A DNA stretch of 64,000 nt, from positions 992,001 to 1,056,000 of the forward strand of contig CM062379.1 in NCBI GenBank assembly GCA_031310005.1, in the 5' to 3' direction. Both the position numbers and the translations under genes were made by a program. This document shows, piece by piece, positions 11,089 to 23,553 of this stretch. The DNA is from Dactylellina haptotyla. Its lineage: Eukaryota; Ascomycota; Orbiliomycetes; Orbiliales; Orbiliaceae. Each line of letters starts with the position of its first letter. Within the stretch, counting starts at the first letter, position 1. The notes under the pieces were generated by a model. That model was given only the letters and a program-made list of their open reading frames with translations. It ran no database searches and was not told the origin of the DNA.

Positions 11089-12553
11089 TGTAAATAATGA
11101 AACTTGTCGGCGGTGGGAGAACAAACGACCTTGAAGAACAGTAACTTAAGGATTAACTGGGAGATAATCGACTCTTTTATATTCACAGAATTTCATCTTC
11201 AGACTGCCAGGTAATCCGTTAATCGGTTGATATATAATCCGATATTGCCCGCGAAGTTTGGAAATCATTTCCTTGTCTTCCAATAAACTCACATCACTGT
11301 TCGACGTTTTCATTTTCGGGAGCTCGCCATTTCGCGCTCCTATACTCATTCTGGTTTCACAGTTTATCTGAAGAGTGGGTTTCTGAACATCACCCAATAG
11401 TCTGTCGGGATGATCCCACCAGACTCCACTTTGTTGGTGGATTTCTCGACTAGCTCGTAAGCTGGCGCAACAATAACCAGCGCAGGCACCATTTACGAAC
11501 GGGGAATTCGACGTGTTAGTTCGAACGACTCCGACCCGGAAAATTGACTGGCGGGCCGAACCTAACACCAATTGCAAGCACTAGTTATCTCGTGACTAGA
11601 CTCTATGATAAAACATGAAACAGAATAAATAAGCGGAGGAATGAAAAATCCAGGAACGCAAAATTTCGGTGGCATACCCTCCTTGATTCCTAGCTAAATG
11701 GCGTATTTGTGGGATCAAACATTTAGGGAAGGTTTAGATGCGATAGTTTCAATGTTGTAAGGTATATTATTATCTCTCACAAGCAAGACGCCGTTCTCAA
11801 GACCTCTTCATAGGACTAGGGTGGCATATGGTTTACGAGACAATGTATATTGGTTCTTTGTTATCTCTGGCTTTCTTGGACTAGTAAGGCTCGTGGGGGG
11901 GCAGGCGTATTTATAATTTTAAATAGCGTGTTTAAATAAGCAGAGATGTGATTCGAGAAGGTCATGTTGCTACACATTGGAACATGGAAACATTCCCAAA
12001 ATCTTCTAGTAACTCTTTTTCTTAATCATTTAGATTCAAGATTTAATTTATATGATCTAGCTCCATACAGATTTTTGTGTTGTCTGGCCTGCGAGACCAC
12101 TCCATACTAGCATTTCGCTGGAGTCCGAGTATCACTCAGATGCCACTTGCAAATTAACATTCCTATCGGATGTTAAACTCAGGTAGTTAACACATTTAAA
12201 GTTTAAAGTGGAGATATTTGAAGACACCACATTCTCGAATTGTGTTGTAATCACAACCAATTGCCAGTGTTATTTTTAAACGACTGCTCGAGGCTGCGAA
12301 GTTTCGTCAATCGATTATGCTTAGTTTTAGAAATTTACGCACGCCGTGGATTGAAAAGGCCACTCCTCACCTTCGGACATTTGCGCAAACCTGCTGCATG
12401 CTGCAGGTTGTTTATCAACAAGGCCAGGAAACGGATATACATACGAGAAGCGCCCAACAAAACGAGGTCGACATCGAGCGATATCGGCCTCTATCTAACC
12501 AGCCGTCCAAAATACTAAATATAGCACGCTGTAGAGCTAATCCATAATCTAAA
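11089..12553. other. Divergent intergenic region, esterase to NLR
   Basis: Shared upstream region of the reverse-strand esterase and the forward NLR. Mostly AT-rich from 11580 on. A 143-codon reverse open frame at 11146-11577 has no recognisable domain and ends 58 bp before the esterase start; not called. No repeat or RNA gene seen. Confidence 0.6.
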
Positions 12554-15500
12554 ATGTCAAGGCATTCAAAAAGACTAAAACTTATGGCACCGTATACGCA
12601 TCAAGACTACACCGTCTGCTGGATATGCGCTCTTCCACAAGAGCTAACTGCTGCAACGGTAATGCTCGATGAACGGCACGAGGATCTCCCGCGACCCCTG
12701 AATTCCAAGGATAGCAATAGCTACACGCTGGGATCAATCAATAACGGATCTGGAAAGCACAACATTGTTATTGCGTGCCTCCCAAAAGGCCGCACTGGGA
12801 ATATTTCGGCTGCATCTGTTGCAATAAACGCAATAAACACTTTCCCAAACATTAAAATCGGGTTGTTAATCGGTACCGGGTCAGGTGTCCCACAGAAAGG
12901 GAGGATTAGATTAGGCGATGTAGTGGTCAGCGTACCGACAGAAGGGGCATCGGCACCGATACCAAGTGTAATTCAATGGGGCTTGGACGGAAGTAATTCT
13001 CGCGTTAAGCAGATCGGGGCGCTCAATAGCCCGCCGGACTTGCTCTTAACGGCGTTATCAAAACTGGAGTCCGAAAACGAATTGAACGGTGGCTCCAAGA
13101 TACCCGAATATATCGAGCAATTGAAAGTCAACTACCCTAAAATTGCAGGAAGGTTTGCAAGGTCTGAAACGTTAGAAGATATCCTTTTCAAGGCGACCTA
13201 TCCGCATGTTTTTGGGTCATATGGACTCGGTCATAGCGCTGGGGCCCGCCAGGGTCTAGGAGAAGAAGAAGGTGGAGGAGAAAAGGAGGATGAAGACGAG
13301 GATGAGGAAGAAAATATTGTCTGTGAATTTTGTGATCGGTCACAAATTGTAAAGCGAAAGGGTAGACCAAGCATGCGGGTCCATTATGGTGCTATAGCAT
13401 CAGGGGACCGAATCGTCCATGACGGAGCATTTCGGGATAAACTCAACATGGAGCTTGGTGGTACGATTCTTTGCATTGAAACGGAGGCAGCTGGATTAAT
13501 GAACGAATTCCCCTGCATTGTGGTCCGGGGAATATCCGATTATGGAGATTCTCACAGGAGTGATATGTGGCAAGGGCACGCGGCTGCAGCTGCGGCGGGA
13601 TTTGCGAAGGAGTTGGTAACTTGTATTCACTCGAGCGACCTCGAGCAAGAACCGTCTTTGAAACAATTAATACAAAGTAAGTTGATCAACCAAAGCTTTT
13701 CTCTGTCTCACTTTCTATGAGACTATGATAACGTGACTGGAGCTGCCTCCAGCGGACCTGCAGCTGCTTCGCAGGCCCAGAATAGCATTTGGTTTACAAG
13801 ACAAATTCTAACTACAAGGAATAGTCAAAGAGGATCTATGTAAAATCAAAGCAGATGTAACCACGGTTAGATCTGGGATGACTAAAGAGCGAGATACAAA
13901 GATTCTTAAATGGCTGGGTCGTCACTATGGACCTGAACAAAGCGATTTCATCAAAGAGAGGCAAGCTGGAACTGGCGAATGGCTTTTGAAATCCACGGAA
14001 TTCCTAGCGTGGATGGGTATGAGCCCAGCAATGAGACAAAATCGAGACTCAAATAGCAAAATTTCGAATGAATCGAACACCTGTCGTACCCTGTTCTGTC
14101 CGGGTATTCCTGGAGCTGGTAAAACAATTATGACAGCCACAGTCATAGATTACCTGCAAAACGTATTCAGAAGTAATATTGGCGTATGCATCGCATATGT
14201 CTATTGCAGCTACCAGTTTAAAAACGAACAGACTGTGGAAAATCTCTTATCTAGTTTGCTGACTCAACTTACGCAATACCAGTCCTCGATGCCGGGCGTG
14301 ATAGAAACGTTATATGCCGATTCCACTAGAAATGGCTTAACTCCCACACTATCTCAGATTTCGGAGGCTTTAAAGTCTGTCGCTTCTTTGTGTTCTCGAG
14401 TATTTATCCTCGTAGATGCTCTTGATGAATGCACATGCTACAGAGCGCTATTACCTCTAATATTCGATCTTCAGCTCAACACTAATTCCAATATAAGGAT
14501 TTTCGCGACATCGAGGCCAAATCAAGATATTGTGGGGTTCTTCGAACGGCCTGAAATCTTCAATATCAAGATTCATGCGAACGAGGATGATGTTCGAACA
14601 TATGTTCGAAATCATTTATCCCAGCAAGATCTAATCTCTGCTCCAATAGAAAGACTGGCTCGAGACAAGAGTGATCATCTGCAAGGTCTCGCGCCGGTTT
14701 TCGATCGTAGCTCTGATCTATGCACTCAGATTGAGGATCATATTGTAGAAGCATGCAATGGAATGTAAGTAACCCTAGTATGACTAATACTCGTAATAAT
14801 TGGAGACAGTATGTCAAACTAACTTCGCATTTCCGCTGATTAAAGGTTCCTGTTGATTAAGCTACGTTTGAACTATTTATCAAGTGCTACATCCCTTAGA
14901 GAAATTCAAGATATTCTCGAAGAAAGTCAAAAACTTCATACAGCAAATGAAGACGAGGATCAAACGATGGTCTACAAAGAGGCCTATCATAAAACAATGG
15001 AAGCGATTATGAGTCAGAGTGAATTATCACGTCGACGTGCAGCAAAAGCCATATCTTGGGTCCTTTTCGCCCGTCGAGCTATTACAGTATTCGAATTACA
15101 GCATGCAATTGCGATTGATGCCCAGACAGTAGATTTTGATGATACAAATATCTCACCAAAAGCCATCATCATGAATATTTGCAAGAGCCTGCTAACCATT
15201 AACGAACGCGATGAGGTGCATTTGATTCACTACACCGCGCAAGTTTACTTTGAAAAGACAAAAAATTTGTGGTTCCCGCAAGCTCAGCAGGAAATTGCAA
15301 GAGCCTGCATTAGATATCTCACTTACGAGACGAATATATTCAAAACCACCGACCTGGCTCTTCAAAAATCCGAATTTATGGATGGTATGGAAAAGCGATA
15401 TGTGCTGTTTCGGTACGCCACGCAGTTCTGGGGTGATCACGCTAGGGAGTCTTTCTTCGAGCGTGATCGACAAGAAGAGATACTGGCCCTATTAGCCCAT

Positions 15501-17087
15501 AAAAATATTCCCCAGATCGCGCGTTATTGTTACAGCCTATTCATACAGAGAAATCTGTCTATGTCCCAGCAGTTTCGACGCCACGTTTTGGGGTTGCATA
15601 TAGCGGCGATGTTTGGGCTCAAACATATCGTGTTGAGTTTATTACGCCATGACCCTGATCTACTAGATGCTAGAGATCTTAAGAACGATACACCGTTTAT
15701 GAAAGCTATGGAATATGGTCACGAAAGTGTGGGAAAAATCCTGTTAGACAAGGGTGCGGATGCAAACAGTCTCGTTACCAAAGGCTCGTTACGAGACTGG
15801 GATATAAAGCCGCTCCCCTTCAAAACTTTTTGCCTGGTGCATGCCGCACGGAATGGACACCCAGGAGTAGTGAAACTGCTGCTAGACGAGTTCAAAGATA
15901 TTGACACCGGAGTAAGTGATTTTACGGGTGAAAATGCACTCTGGTGGGCTGCAACTGAAGGGTTTAAGGAAGTTGTAGAGGTTCTTCTGGATAGAGGAGC
16001 GTGTATCGAAGGAAGCACTAAACCCTCGAGCTCGCCTCTTTGGGCAGCTGTCAAAAAAGATCGCCTACAAGTTGTAAAACTATTAATAAATCGAGGGGCC
16101 AATATCGAAGGAAACAAGGTTAAAACACCCTTATCATGGGCGGTAGATCGAAGCCGTTATGATATGGTCAAACTATTAGCAAGAGAAGGCGCGAATATCG
16201 ACCCAAGGGACCATTACAAGCGGACACCCTTGCTACGAGCCATATCTAATAAGCGACACGCAATAGTTGATATCTTGATAGAGTCGGGAGCGAATCTAGG
16301 GGCAACAGATGGCGCTGAAGACACAGCCCTCATCACAGCGGTACTTAGCATGAGCGAGGCGTTGGTCCAAAGAGTACTCTCAACGGGGCGTGCAAATTTG
16401 GAGGGTATGAACGCGTGCGGCGACACTGCGCTGTCATTAGCTGTCGCGCTTAACAATGAAGCGGTTGTTCGACTGTTGCTAAAATCAGGAGCTTTTGTGG
16501 ATTCTAAGAAATACCTTCCTGATTATACGTATCATGAGGACTGGGCTTCCGGAGCTCCCTTATACAGCAAAATTCATACCATGGGTCGCACTCCTTTGAT
16601 GATTGCCTGTAGTAGTGGATTTAAAAATTTAGTGAAATGCCTCTTCCAGCACGGAGCAGATATAGGGGCAACGAATTGTCAGGGCTTTACACCTCTAATA
16701 TATGCTTGTCTCAGGGCGAACAGAAAGCTGGTGGAGTACTTGGTCACAAATGGTGCAAATATAGAAGTGACTGCGAGGGAAGGACTAAACCCACTAATGG
16801 CCGCCTGCGGAGGGGGAAACGCAGAAATTGTAGAGTTTCTACTCGACCAAGGTGCTAATACAGAAGTTGCGGACAGATATGGGTGTACACCGTTCGACTA
16901 TGCCTGGTGCAGTGTGGTTTCGTACCCAGACCCCCGAAGTAACACCTACAACGGGATGAACTTCTGTAAGATGAGAGACTTTCTACTCGAAAAAGGTGCA
17001 AGAGGGGAAGTAAATTACGAACGCTGCAAAGAAATGGAGGCGTGGGTCGTGACGCATAAGGACTTGAAGTTACATGAGCAAAGTTAA
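12554..17087 (+). CDS. PNP-NACHT-ankyrin NLR (STAND) protein
   Basis: A fungal NOD-like receptor. The first exon (12554-13676) carries a purine nucleoside phosphorylase-like domain, residues ~17-365: YTVCWICALPQE, LIGTGSGVPQ, IRLGDVVVSVP and the signature ETEAAGLMNEFPCIVVRG followed by ISDYGDSH. The NACHT part has Walker A GIPGAGKT (near 14101) and Walker B FILVDALDEC, then TSRP. A clear intron (14765-14845, 81 nt) joins NGM to FLLIKLRLNYL. The last exon (14846-17087) has a winged-helix-like segment and about 12-13 diverged ankyrin repeats (~15580-16920), for example TPLIYACLRANRKLVEYL. Such proteins mediate non-self recognition and cell death in filamentous fungi; the ligand is unknown. The PNP/NACHT junction is unresolved. 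A 142-nt intron, 13677-13818, gives an open 1436-aa protein but a poor acceptor. Conventional shorter introns lead into a +1 frameshift. Confidence 0.85.
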
Positions 17088-17873
17088 GCTAGATCGGAGG
17101 ACTTATTCTATTCTAATATTTTAAGACGGACATTATTGTATTTTACATCAGGTAGTTCAATTCACTAGCTTATGCCTGACTGAATGGAGTGTGTTTCAAA
17201 CTTTCTCGTCTGAAATTGCTATAAAACAGTTGTTTCAATGGGGAATATATTAAAGGTTGAAAATTCAAAATTATCACCAAACAATTTTTAGTTTATCCGA
17301 GACTAAATTTATCTCATTTAAGAATACAAGACTTGTGAATAATCATCTGGTCTTAAAAATTACGCCTTTTGGATAACATGACAAGGTAGGGTGCAGGGAC
17401 TAACCTGCTGGGCTGACTAAGAATAATTTGGGTTATGTAGCTAAAAATCGATCACAATATAAATATGCCTTTCTCTTATTTTGAAGAAACTACAGTACCT
17501 ATCCGATGTCTCCTGATTGATTATAGGGCACCCTCTTATTTTTACTTGTTATTTTTACTTGTTATTTTTTGAGCTTCCAAAGAAGAATTAAGTATTCTAG
17601 TTGAGCAGCGGCTCAAAAAGATTTTATGTTCGGTTCGGCTAAATCAGATGCAAGGTTTCTTGCGTCTTCGGCAACCCCGAAAGCTGGGGAAGCCGACAGC
17701 CTTCCACTAATGCATTCCTTCCGTGATAAAAGCTGCAATCTTTCCCGCCTTTTTATTATGTTTCGATATTTCAATGAATCCTTTTGACAACGACCCGTGC
17801 ATCTTATCTGGGCTTCTAAATTTATTCTATCTCAGGCTGACAACTTATAGTAGGCGGGAATTGCGTGACTTTG
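17088..17873. other. Intergenic, NLR 3' flank to epoxide hydrolase
   Basis: AT-rich spacer with the 13-bp tandem repeat at 17536-17570. A 69-codon open frame at 17723-17932 overlaps the start of the hydrolase in another frame and is not called. Confidence 0.6.
17536..17570 (+). repeat. Short tandem repeat, 13-bp unit
   Basis: Unit TTATTTTTACTTG is present twice, followed by a partial third copy (TTATTTTTT), in an AT-rich intergenic stretch. Slippage repeat with no visible function. Confidence 0.8.
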
Positions 17874-19297
17874 ATGGACATCGCCAACATGCCAACTCCA
17901 GTCCGTTCGGTCCAGCCGATCCACCCAACTAGCGACAGCAGAGTTAAACATGCTTATGCGGAAGTCGACGGCGTCAGGTTACGTGTGTTGCCCAACATGC
18001 AAAATCTCGCATAGGAGACGATGCAGTCTTTCTACCGCTGTAAAATGACGCCTCTAATGATTTATAATAAATTACAGACTATGTGATTGGCGAACCAAAG
18101 TCTGGGAATCCGAAAGGGACAGTCCTCTGCGTAAGTAGCTTGACAACAAAATTTATTAGATAGGTGATCATAGTTAATATAATTGGAATACCAATAGATC
18201 CATGGATTTCCTGACATGTGGTGTAAGATCATTCTTTATAATTCTCGTTAATCAAGGATTTGTAGTATATTAATAAATTACATCTATTCCGCCACAGACA
18301 CCTGGAGATACCAAATTCCAGTCCTACTAGACCTCAACCTACGGGTCATTGCTCCAGACTGTCTTGGTTACGGAGGAAGCGTAAGTCAGAGCAATTGAGC
18401 CCTTAATTTTATCTTTTCTATACAGTATATTGAACGACTATATTTCTTTTTAAGTCCGCACCCAAATATCCAGACATATTCTACAGTCTAAAACACAATT
18501 CGGACGTTCTCGCCGCCCTTCTCACCTCCCTCAATATCTCTAAAGTCACCCTCCTCGCCCACGACTGGGGCTCGATGATCGCATGGCGATTCTACAACTT
18601 CCACCCCTCGCGTGTTTCACACATCATCTCCTTATGTGTTCCTTACGACCCACCGCATCCTAAATCGCCCTATCTAGATCTTCAAGCAGTAGTCAAGAAG
18701 CTTCCAAATTTCCGATACCAAATCGCCCTAGCGGATCCGCAAACTCTCAAAGATATGCAAGAGAAGGATGCAATTAAACGCTTCTTGAAGGCTATGTACA
18801 GAGGCATCGGTGACGGTAAGGGTAGTAAAGGCGGGAGTATCAATGTCGACAAGGATATGATGGCCAGCGTTGGAGATATGGAACGCGGGTGGATCGTTAG
18901 CGAGGAGGAGTTGAACTGGTATGTTGATACGTTTCATAAGACGGGAATGCACGGTCCGTTGGCGTATTACAAAAATCGGAAACAGAATTGGGAGGATGAG
19001 CAGGCGTGAGTATTTTCTGAAATGAATTGCAGGTTTCGTTTGCTGGAGAGTTCTTACTGATAATGAGGTAGGTTGCACGATCCGACTGTCAAGGTACCAG
19101 TCCTTTTCATCGGCGCGACAAGGGACGCGGCTTTGCCGCCGTCGATGGCTTTAGGCCAGAAGAGGTTTATCCCAGATCTCACATCGAAGCAAGTGGAGGC
19201 CAGTCATTGGATGGTTTGGGAGAAGACTGATGAGATCAATGCTCTTCTAACGGACTGGTTCGAGAATGTAGTTTTGAGCTCAAAGGCAAAGTTGTAG
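17874..19297 (+). CDS. Epoxide hydrolase-type alpha/beta hydrolase
   Basis: Six exons (17874-17982, 18078-18130, 18198-18222, 18298-18380, 18455-19005, 19072-19297) encode 348 aa. All junction phases agree and restore the soluble epoxide hydrolase pattern: IHGFPDMWYTWRYQIPVL, VIAPDCLGYGGS, nucleophile Asp in LLAHDWGSMIAWRF, second acid Asp in GATRDAALPP, and His in EASHWMVWEK. The family opens epoxides to diols, acting on xenobiotic or fatty-acid epoxides; the substrate is not predictable. Haloacetate dehalogenase-like hydrolases share the fold and remain an alternative. An in-frame ATG at 17889 is a second possible start. Exon 3 is only 25 nt, so automated gene callers could easily miss it. 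No signal peptide is seen, so the enzyme is probably cytosolic. Confidence 0.88.
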
Positions 19298-19436
19298 TTT
19301 TCGTTACTAGAAGGGTAGTATTATGGAGATATGATTTCCCTTCATTGCTCAACGAGGTAATAATTATCTATACATATATGTACTATTATTTTATGGAGCG
19401 CCTGTGCGTCCAAAATGAAACCTTCACCGGAACAAA

Positions 19437-21213
19437 CTAAAGCTCCCTCGCCTCGACCTTAACACCAGCATGGTCCAATCTCTTGATATAAGTCTCCCCG
19501 AGACATGTAGGTGTTAAAACGCCTCCGCCAATGATACTTGCCAAACATTCGTCATCAGCCCCCTTTCCGTTCTTTAAATCTAAGATTGCAAAGGCAGCCT
19601 CCGCAATCATCAAAGCGGTAATAGCGTACGCCTCTCCGTTATCAAACCAGAATCTACCTAAAATTTTCTTGCCTTTCTTCCCCTGCTCTTCGGAATCGAC
19701 AACCCCAACGGCCCGCCACTCCAAGTTACCACGTTTCGAGAGATCGAAGTTCTGATCAGGCCCGGATCCGGGCTGTGTAACAAATTTCCGCGCGATCCAC
19801 CTAAAAGGACTAAAAATCACGCCAACTGATAAAAAGGTAATAGTGATCCATGTTGCGATACCTTCAAAGAAGTTCTTGCACCGCTTGTACTCTGTGAAGG
19901 AGAAGTTATCGCCCCATGTCTTTTCTGGCTTGTGTTGCTTTGTAAGGCCCCATGAACGCATAACGATTCCACGATCAGGCGTATGTTGGAGCCAGGGCGT
20001 GAGAATGCCGAGGGTCGGATGGCTAAAGACGGGCAGGTGACTGGGTGCACTATAGGGACGGTTTATTGGCGAGAGGGCGAGTGGCTGGGAGGATCTGGCG
20101 AGCTGGGCCAACCCGAAGATCTCGACTACGCTGAGGAATGTTTCTATTGTGCCACCAGAGGCGCCGCCACTGAGATCTGTTAGCTATATAGAGAAACGCA
20201 GGTGTACTAAGTTTGGCGGAGAAGCTTACTTTAGGTTGTGTAGTGCGAATGTAACATCTTTGGTTTCGGAATTGTATTTTTCACGAATTGTGCTAGCGAT
20301 CTTGTATGAGAGCAAGTCTGCTGGTGCCGATTCGAACGCGCTTTGAGGGACAATCTAAAAGTCATTGGTTATTGGAAATATTCCTATCCGAGGTTGAGGA
20401 GCTTCTTACTAGTGCACCCGTCTGCTTCGCTGTTTCGTGGTACTTGGTGACCATCTCAAGAACCCAGGTGTGCTCTCCAGTACCTGTTTTCATTAGTTTC
20501 TTGTCGACATGAGTTGGCACTTTTAAATTTTACTCACAATCAACGTAATGAGTTCCCGCCTCGGCACATGCCTTGACGAGGCCGGAGCCATAACGGCAGT
20601 ACTATAACTAATGTCAGACTATGCAACGAAGAGTATGCTATCGTGCGGGGTGTCGACGCTGACTTACGGGACCGACGGTCGTGATTACGACTTTAGCAGA
20701 ACTGGCGAGCCTGACAGCTGACACTTCATCCAAGCCCGCGACAATTGTTTCTAATAAACGGCGAATTCTGTTAGCCAGTTGAAACGATATTCTCATAGGA
20801 ACCATTGCATTTTGTGTTTGAAAAGGTGTTGCTAGGCTCAAATTCCAACAGTTCAAGGTCCAACCTTGTACAGGTACCACTTCCAAGAGATTGGCCCACC
20901 GATATCAGCAGCCTGAGGGTCCAGGCCTGCAGGTAGGCGTACGGACCACATGTGAACATTGGCCTAAGCTTCATGGGTACCAATAATTCTGAAGCAAGAA
21001 AACTGGAGGTCGAGCGGACGTACCTGGTAAAGCCCTGTCCGGGAACTCCTTTCGCAACTCTTTCAGCTTGTCGTTAAGCTTGTCCTGGGAACGGCCAGCA
21101 ATGGCCCATTGGAGGCTTTTGGGTGCGACTTTGGAGATATACTTGGCGCATATCCAGCCCGTGAAGCCGGTTGCACCAAAGAGGACGATGTCCAGGCGGG
21201 CGTCTTTTGGCAT
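19437..21213 (-). CDS. Saccharopine dehydrogenase-like oxidoreductase
   Basis: Six exons (21213-21024, 20750-20668, 20601-20538, 20483-20410, 20354-20230, 20169-19437) encode 422 aa, close to human SCCPDH in length. The N-terminal Rossmann domain starts LDIVLFGATGFTGWICAKYI. The family blocks KVVITTVGPYCRYGSGLVKA, GTHYVDCTGEHTW and GGASGGTIETFL are restored only after splicing. Membrane-like hydrophobic stretches occur near the C-terminal third (ITITFLSVGVIFSPF). The family is related to lysine-pathway saccharopine reductase and to mycobacterial trans-acting enoyl reductase, but its fungal members have no settled reaction. It is therefore named only by homology. Intron 1 is 273 nt, several times longer than the others, and could hide an alternative exon. 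Confidence 0.88.
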
Positions 21214-23553
21214 TGCGGTATAATATATATCTTGGTTGTTAGTTACGGGGATGGGTTGGTAGTAGGTTGAAGTGGAGGTTGGTGTAACCCGTTCGAGAGA
21301 AATTATTCACGAATATAAGGAATTGTAATTGCCCCCTTCGCCTGGTGGATTATTTTTTTTCGACAATTCTCCCGTCTGTTCGCTTACAGGAATGTTGAGA
21401 AAGAAGGGGATGCGATATCTCTCGAGAATTTCACCATGCAGCTCGCATTCACAATATATACGCGAAACAGCTAGTACGAGTACTCCACCTTGTGAGTGTT
21501 TTCTGAACCCACGTGTAAACTACAGTTGAAACGAACTACATCATGGTGAGCTATGCGCTTCCGCAACCTTCCAAGTTCATCATGGGGTGCAGAAGGTCGA
21601 TCCTGAGTAGAAGGTTGCCTCTTTGGCAAAATTGGATTAAGCCTCGGTTGAACCGACGTCGCAAATTTGAGGACGGGCGAACGGTTGAACCGGGGAGGGA
21701 GTACACGATTCTCTATGAATTTTTGCTAATCGCGTTGCCCATTTCCGGTATCTTGTCCGATGGAGGGGCTAGCTATCGCGACTTCGGTTTCCATTTAATA
21801 GGATGAGTGTGCGTCTGCATCGGCGGTGGGATACGGTTTGCGGATGGCGCCTCGGAGGGTGGACCCGTTTCTGGACCCGTTCGCCGAAGCGAACATTCAC
21901 ACCACACCTTCAACACCTTTCCATATTTTCGGCTGGGGTACGTATCTGCGCGACAGACCTATACGGGCATTTCGTTAATGTTTCAAAAATTCAGCCTTAT
22001 AGCTTTTTAAGAATCCCGGAATAAGCAGTTGGGATAATACAATTCCGACGGTGGAACGTTCTCGAGAATTAAAAGTAATCAACTCAAAAAGGCTTTTGGA
22101 CAATGAAAACAATGTCATTTTTTCGGTACACGCCTGTGCTTAAAGGTGAAGAGGGGGTAGAGTAACAGGAGATCCCCGGGTCTCGTATTCGCTATCCGTT
22201 CCCTTTCAGAAGTCAAAAAATCATCTCTGAGATTCCTAAAACAGGTCCAGCCGAATCGTCCTAAATATAACGAATTTGAACAGTGTCCGGAATTTGAATC
22301 CGCTAACTATGTAAGGCTCCCGTTGTATCTGGATATTCCGCGGATATGAAGTTCACGGAAAACGATTTCTCTTAGTCAGGGCGGTCAACTTGAAGATAAT
22401 CTACAATAATCTTGATATTGAAACCGTACCTTGACAACGATACGAAATGCGGCTGTATCAAAAAAGTGGTGGACGTCAGCTCGGAGTGAAAGTAGATTTT
22501 CGCATAGGCATCGCATTTTGTGCGCGCTTTAGAAGTCTGTGGCCAAACTTATCTCGTTCCTATTGATTTTCAAGAAACGCTGTTGTTAGAAACTGATTTA
22601 TAAAGACTGGCATTAAAAAGGTATTTTTTTGTATATATGTCTCTTCATCTTGTGGCACCAGGTACCCAGCGTTTAGAATATCTAAGGGTTTCATGGTTAG
22701 GCATTAGCGATCCCTACACTCTACTACGGTGGCAGCATTCGGTTGAGGGTACTGGCAGCGAAGGGTGTTAGGTCTGCTAGGAGGAACATTTTGTCGGTAT
22801 ATACAAAGTTAACACTGACCATACCGTTGAATATTCCGGTTCGCTTTTTATTGAAGAGCCGGATGCATCAACTGAATCTGCCTACATCGTTTTGAAAAAC
22901 ACGATCGACCCTAGGTGGTTGTCGCTTAGAAATGCCTAGTCATCAAATGAGCGAAATATGTTATATTGTTGTGGACTATCAAAGATCAAAGTAGTACCTT
23001 ATACACCAGGCCTTAGTGCTAACATCGAACGAGGTAGCGAAGGGGCCAAAAATGGTAGCAAAATAGTATGCACAAGGATGATAGCAGTAGAGATCTTCTT
23101 TGAGAATTTAACCCAATGTTGACAAGTAGAAGTCTACTGTTGTAGTTAATCTTGATCTAGATATGGACATCTGTGGATGTTCTGTACGTGTACATGCATA
23201 TTGCAAATGCATTGTGGCTGTGGGAAGAAACGAATAACGATGTTTAAACCCAATCTCAAACCCAACCTAGAGTAGTTCAAGATCTTACAATGCCCAGTAT
23301 ATTTCTTTCCTTAATCATTTTGTCTTTCTTTCCTTCTATTCCGCCAAATATATCTTCGGGTTGATCTGTGATAATATTCTATGCATTTTGAGTATTGAGG
23401 TTGCCCAGGGTCCTGCTTTCGGTAAGCTTTGTCCAAGCGAATCGGGCAAGGGCATCGTCATAAACACCAAACCGAAACCCATCTCTCTGCGCGCGCAAAC
23501 AACCACAACCACAACCACAACCAGCCTCACCACCACATCCAGCTCTCCTCGAC
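21214..23553. other. Gene-free region, 2.3 kb
   Basis: Upstream of both the saccharopine dehydrogenase-like gene and the PRCC-like gene. Small open frames at 21329-22024 have no domain. From ~22030 to 23330 stop codons are frequent in all frames and no transposon motif or terminal repeat is seen. The last ~100 bases before the PRCC start contain a CAACCA-type repeat (23498-23522), probably leader sequence. Confidence 0.55.

Noticed and set aside
11146-11577. 143-codon reverse open frame upstream of the carboxylesterase
   Set aside because: No domain, ends 58 bp before the esterase start on the same strand, and would occupy its promoter.
17723-17932. 69-codon forward frame before the epoxide hydrolase
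   Set aside because: Overlaps the real first exon out of frame, without domain.
21214-23553. Possible transposon in the 2.3-kb gene-free region
   Set aside because: No terminal repeats, target-site duplication or transposase/reverse-transcriptase motif visible.
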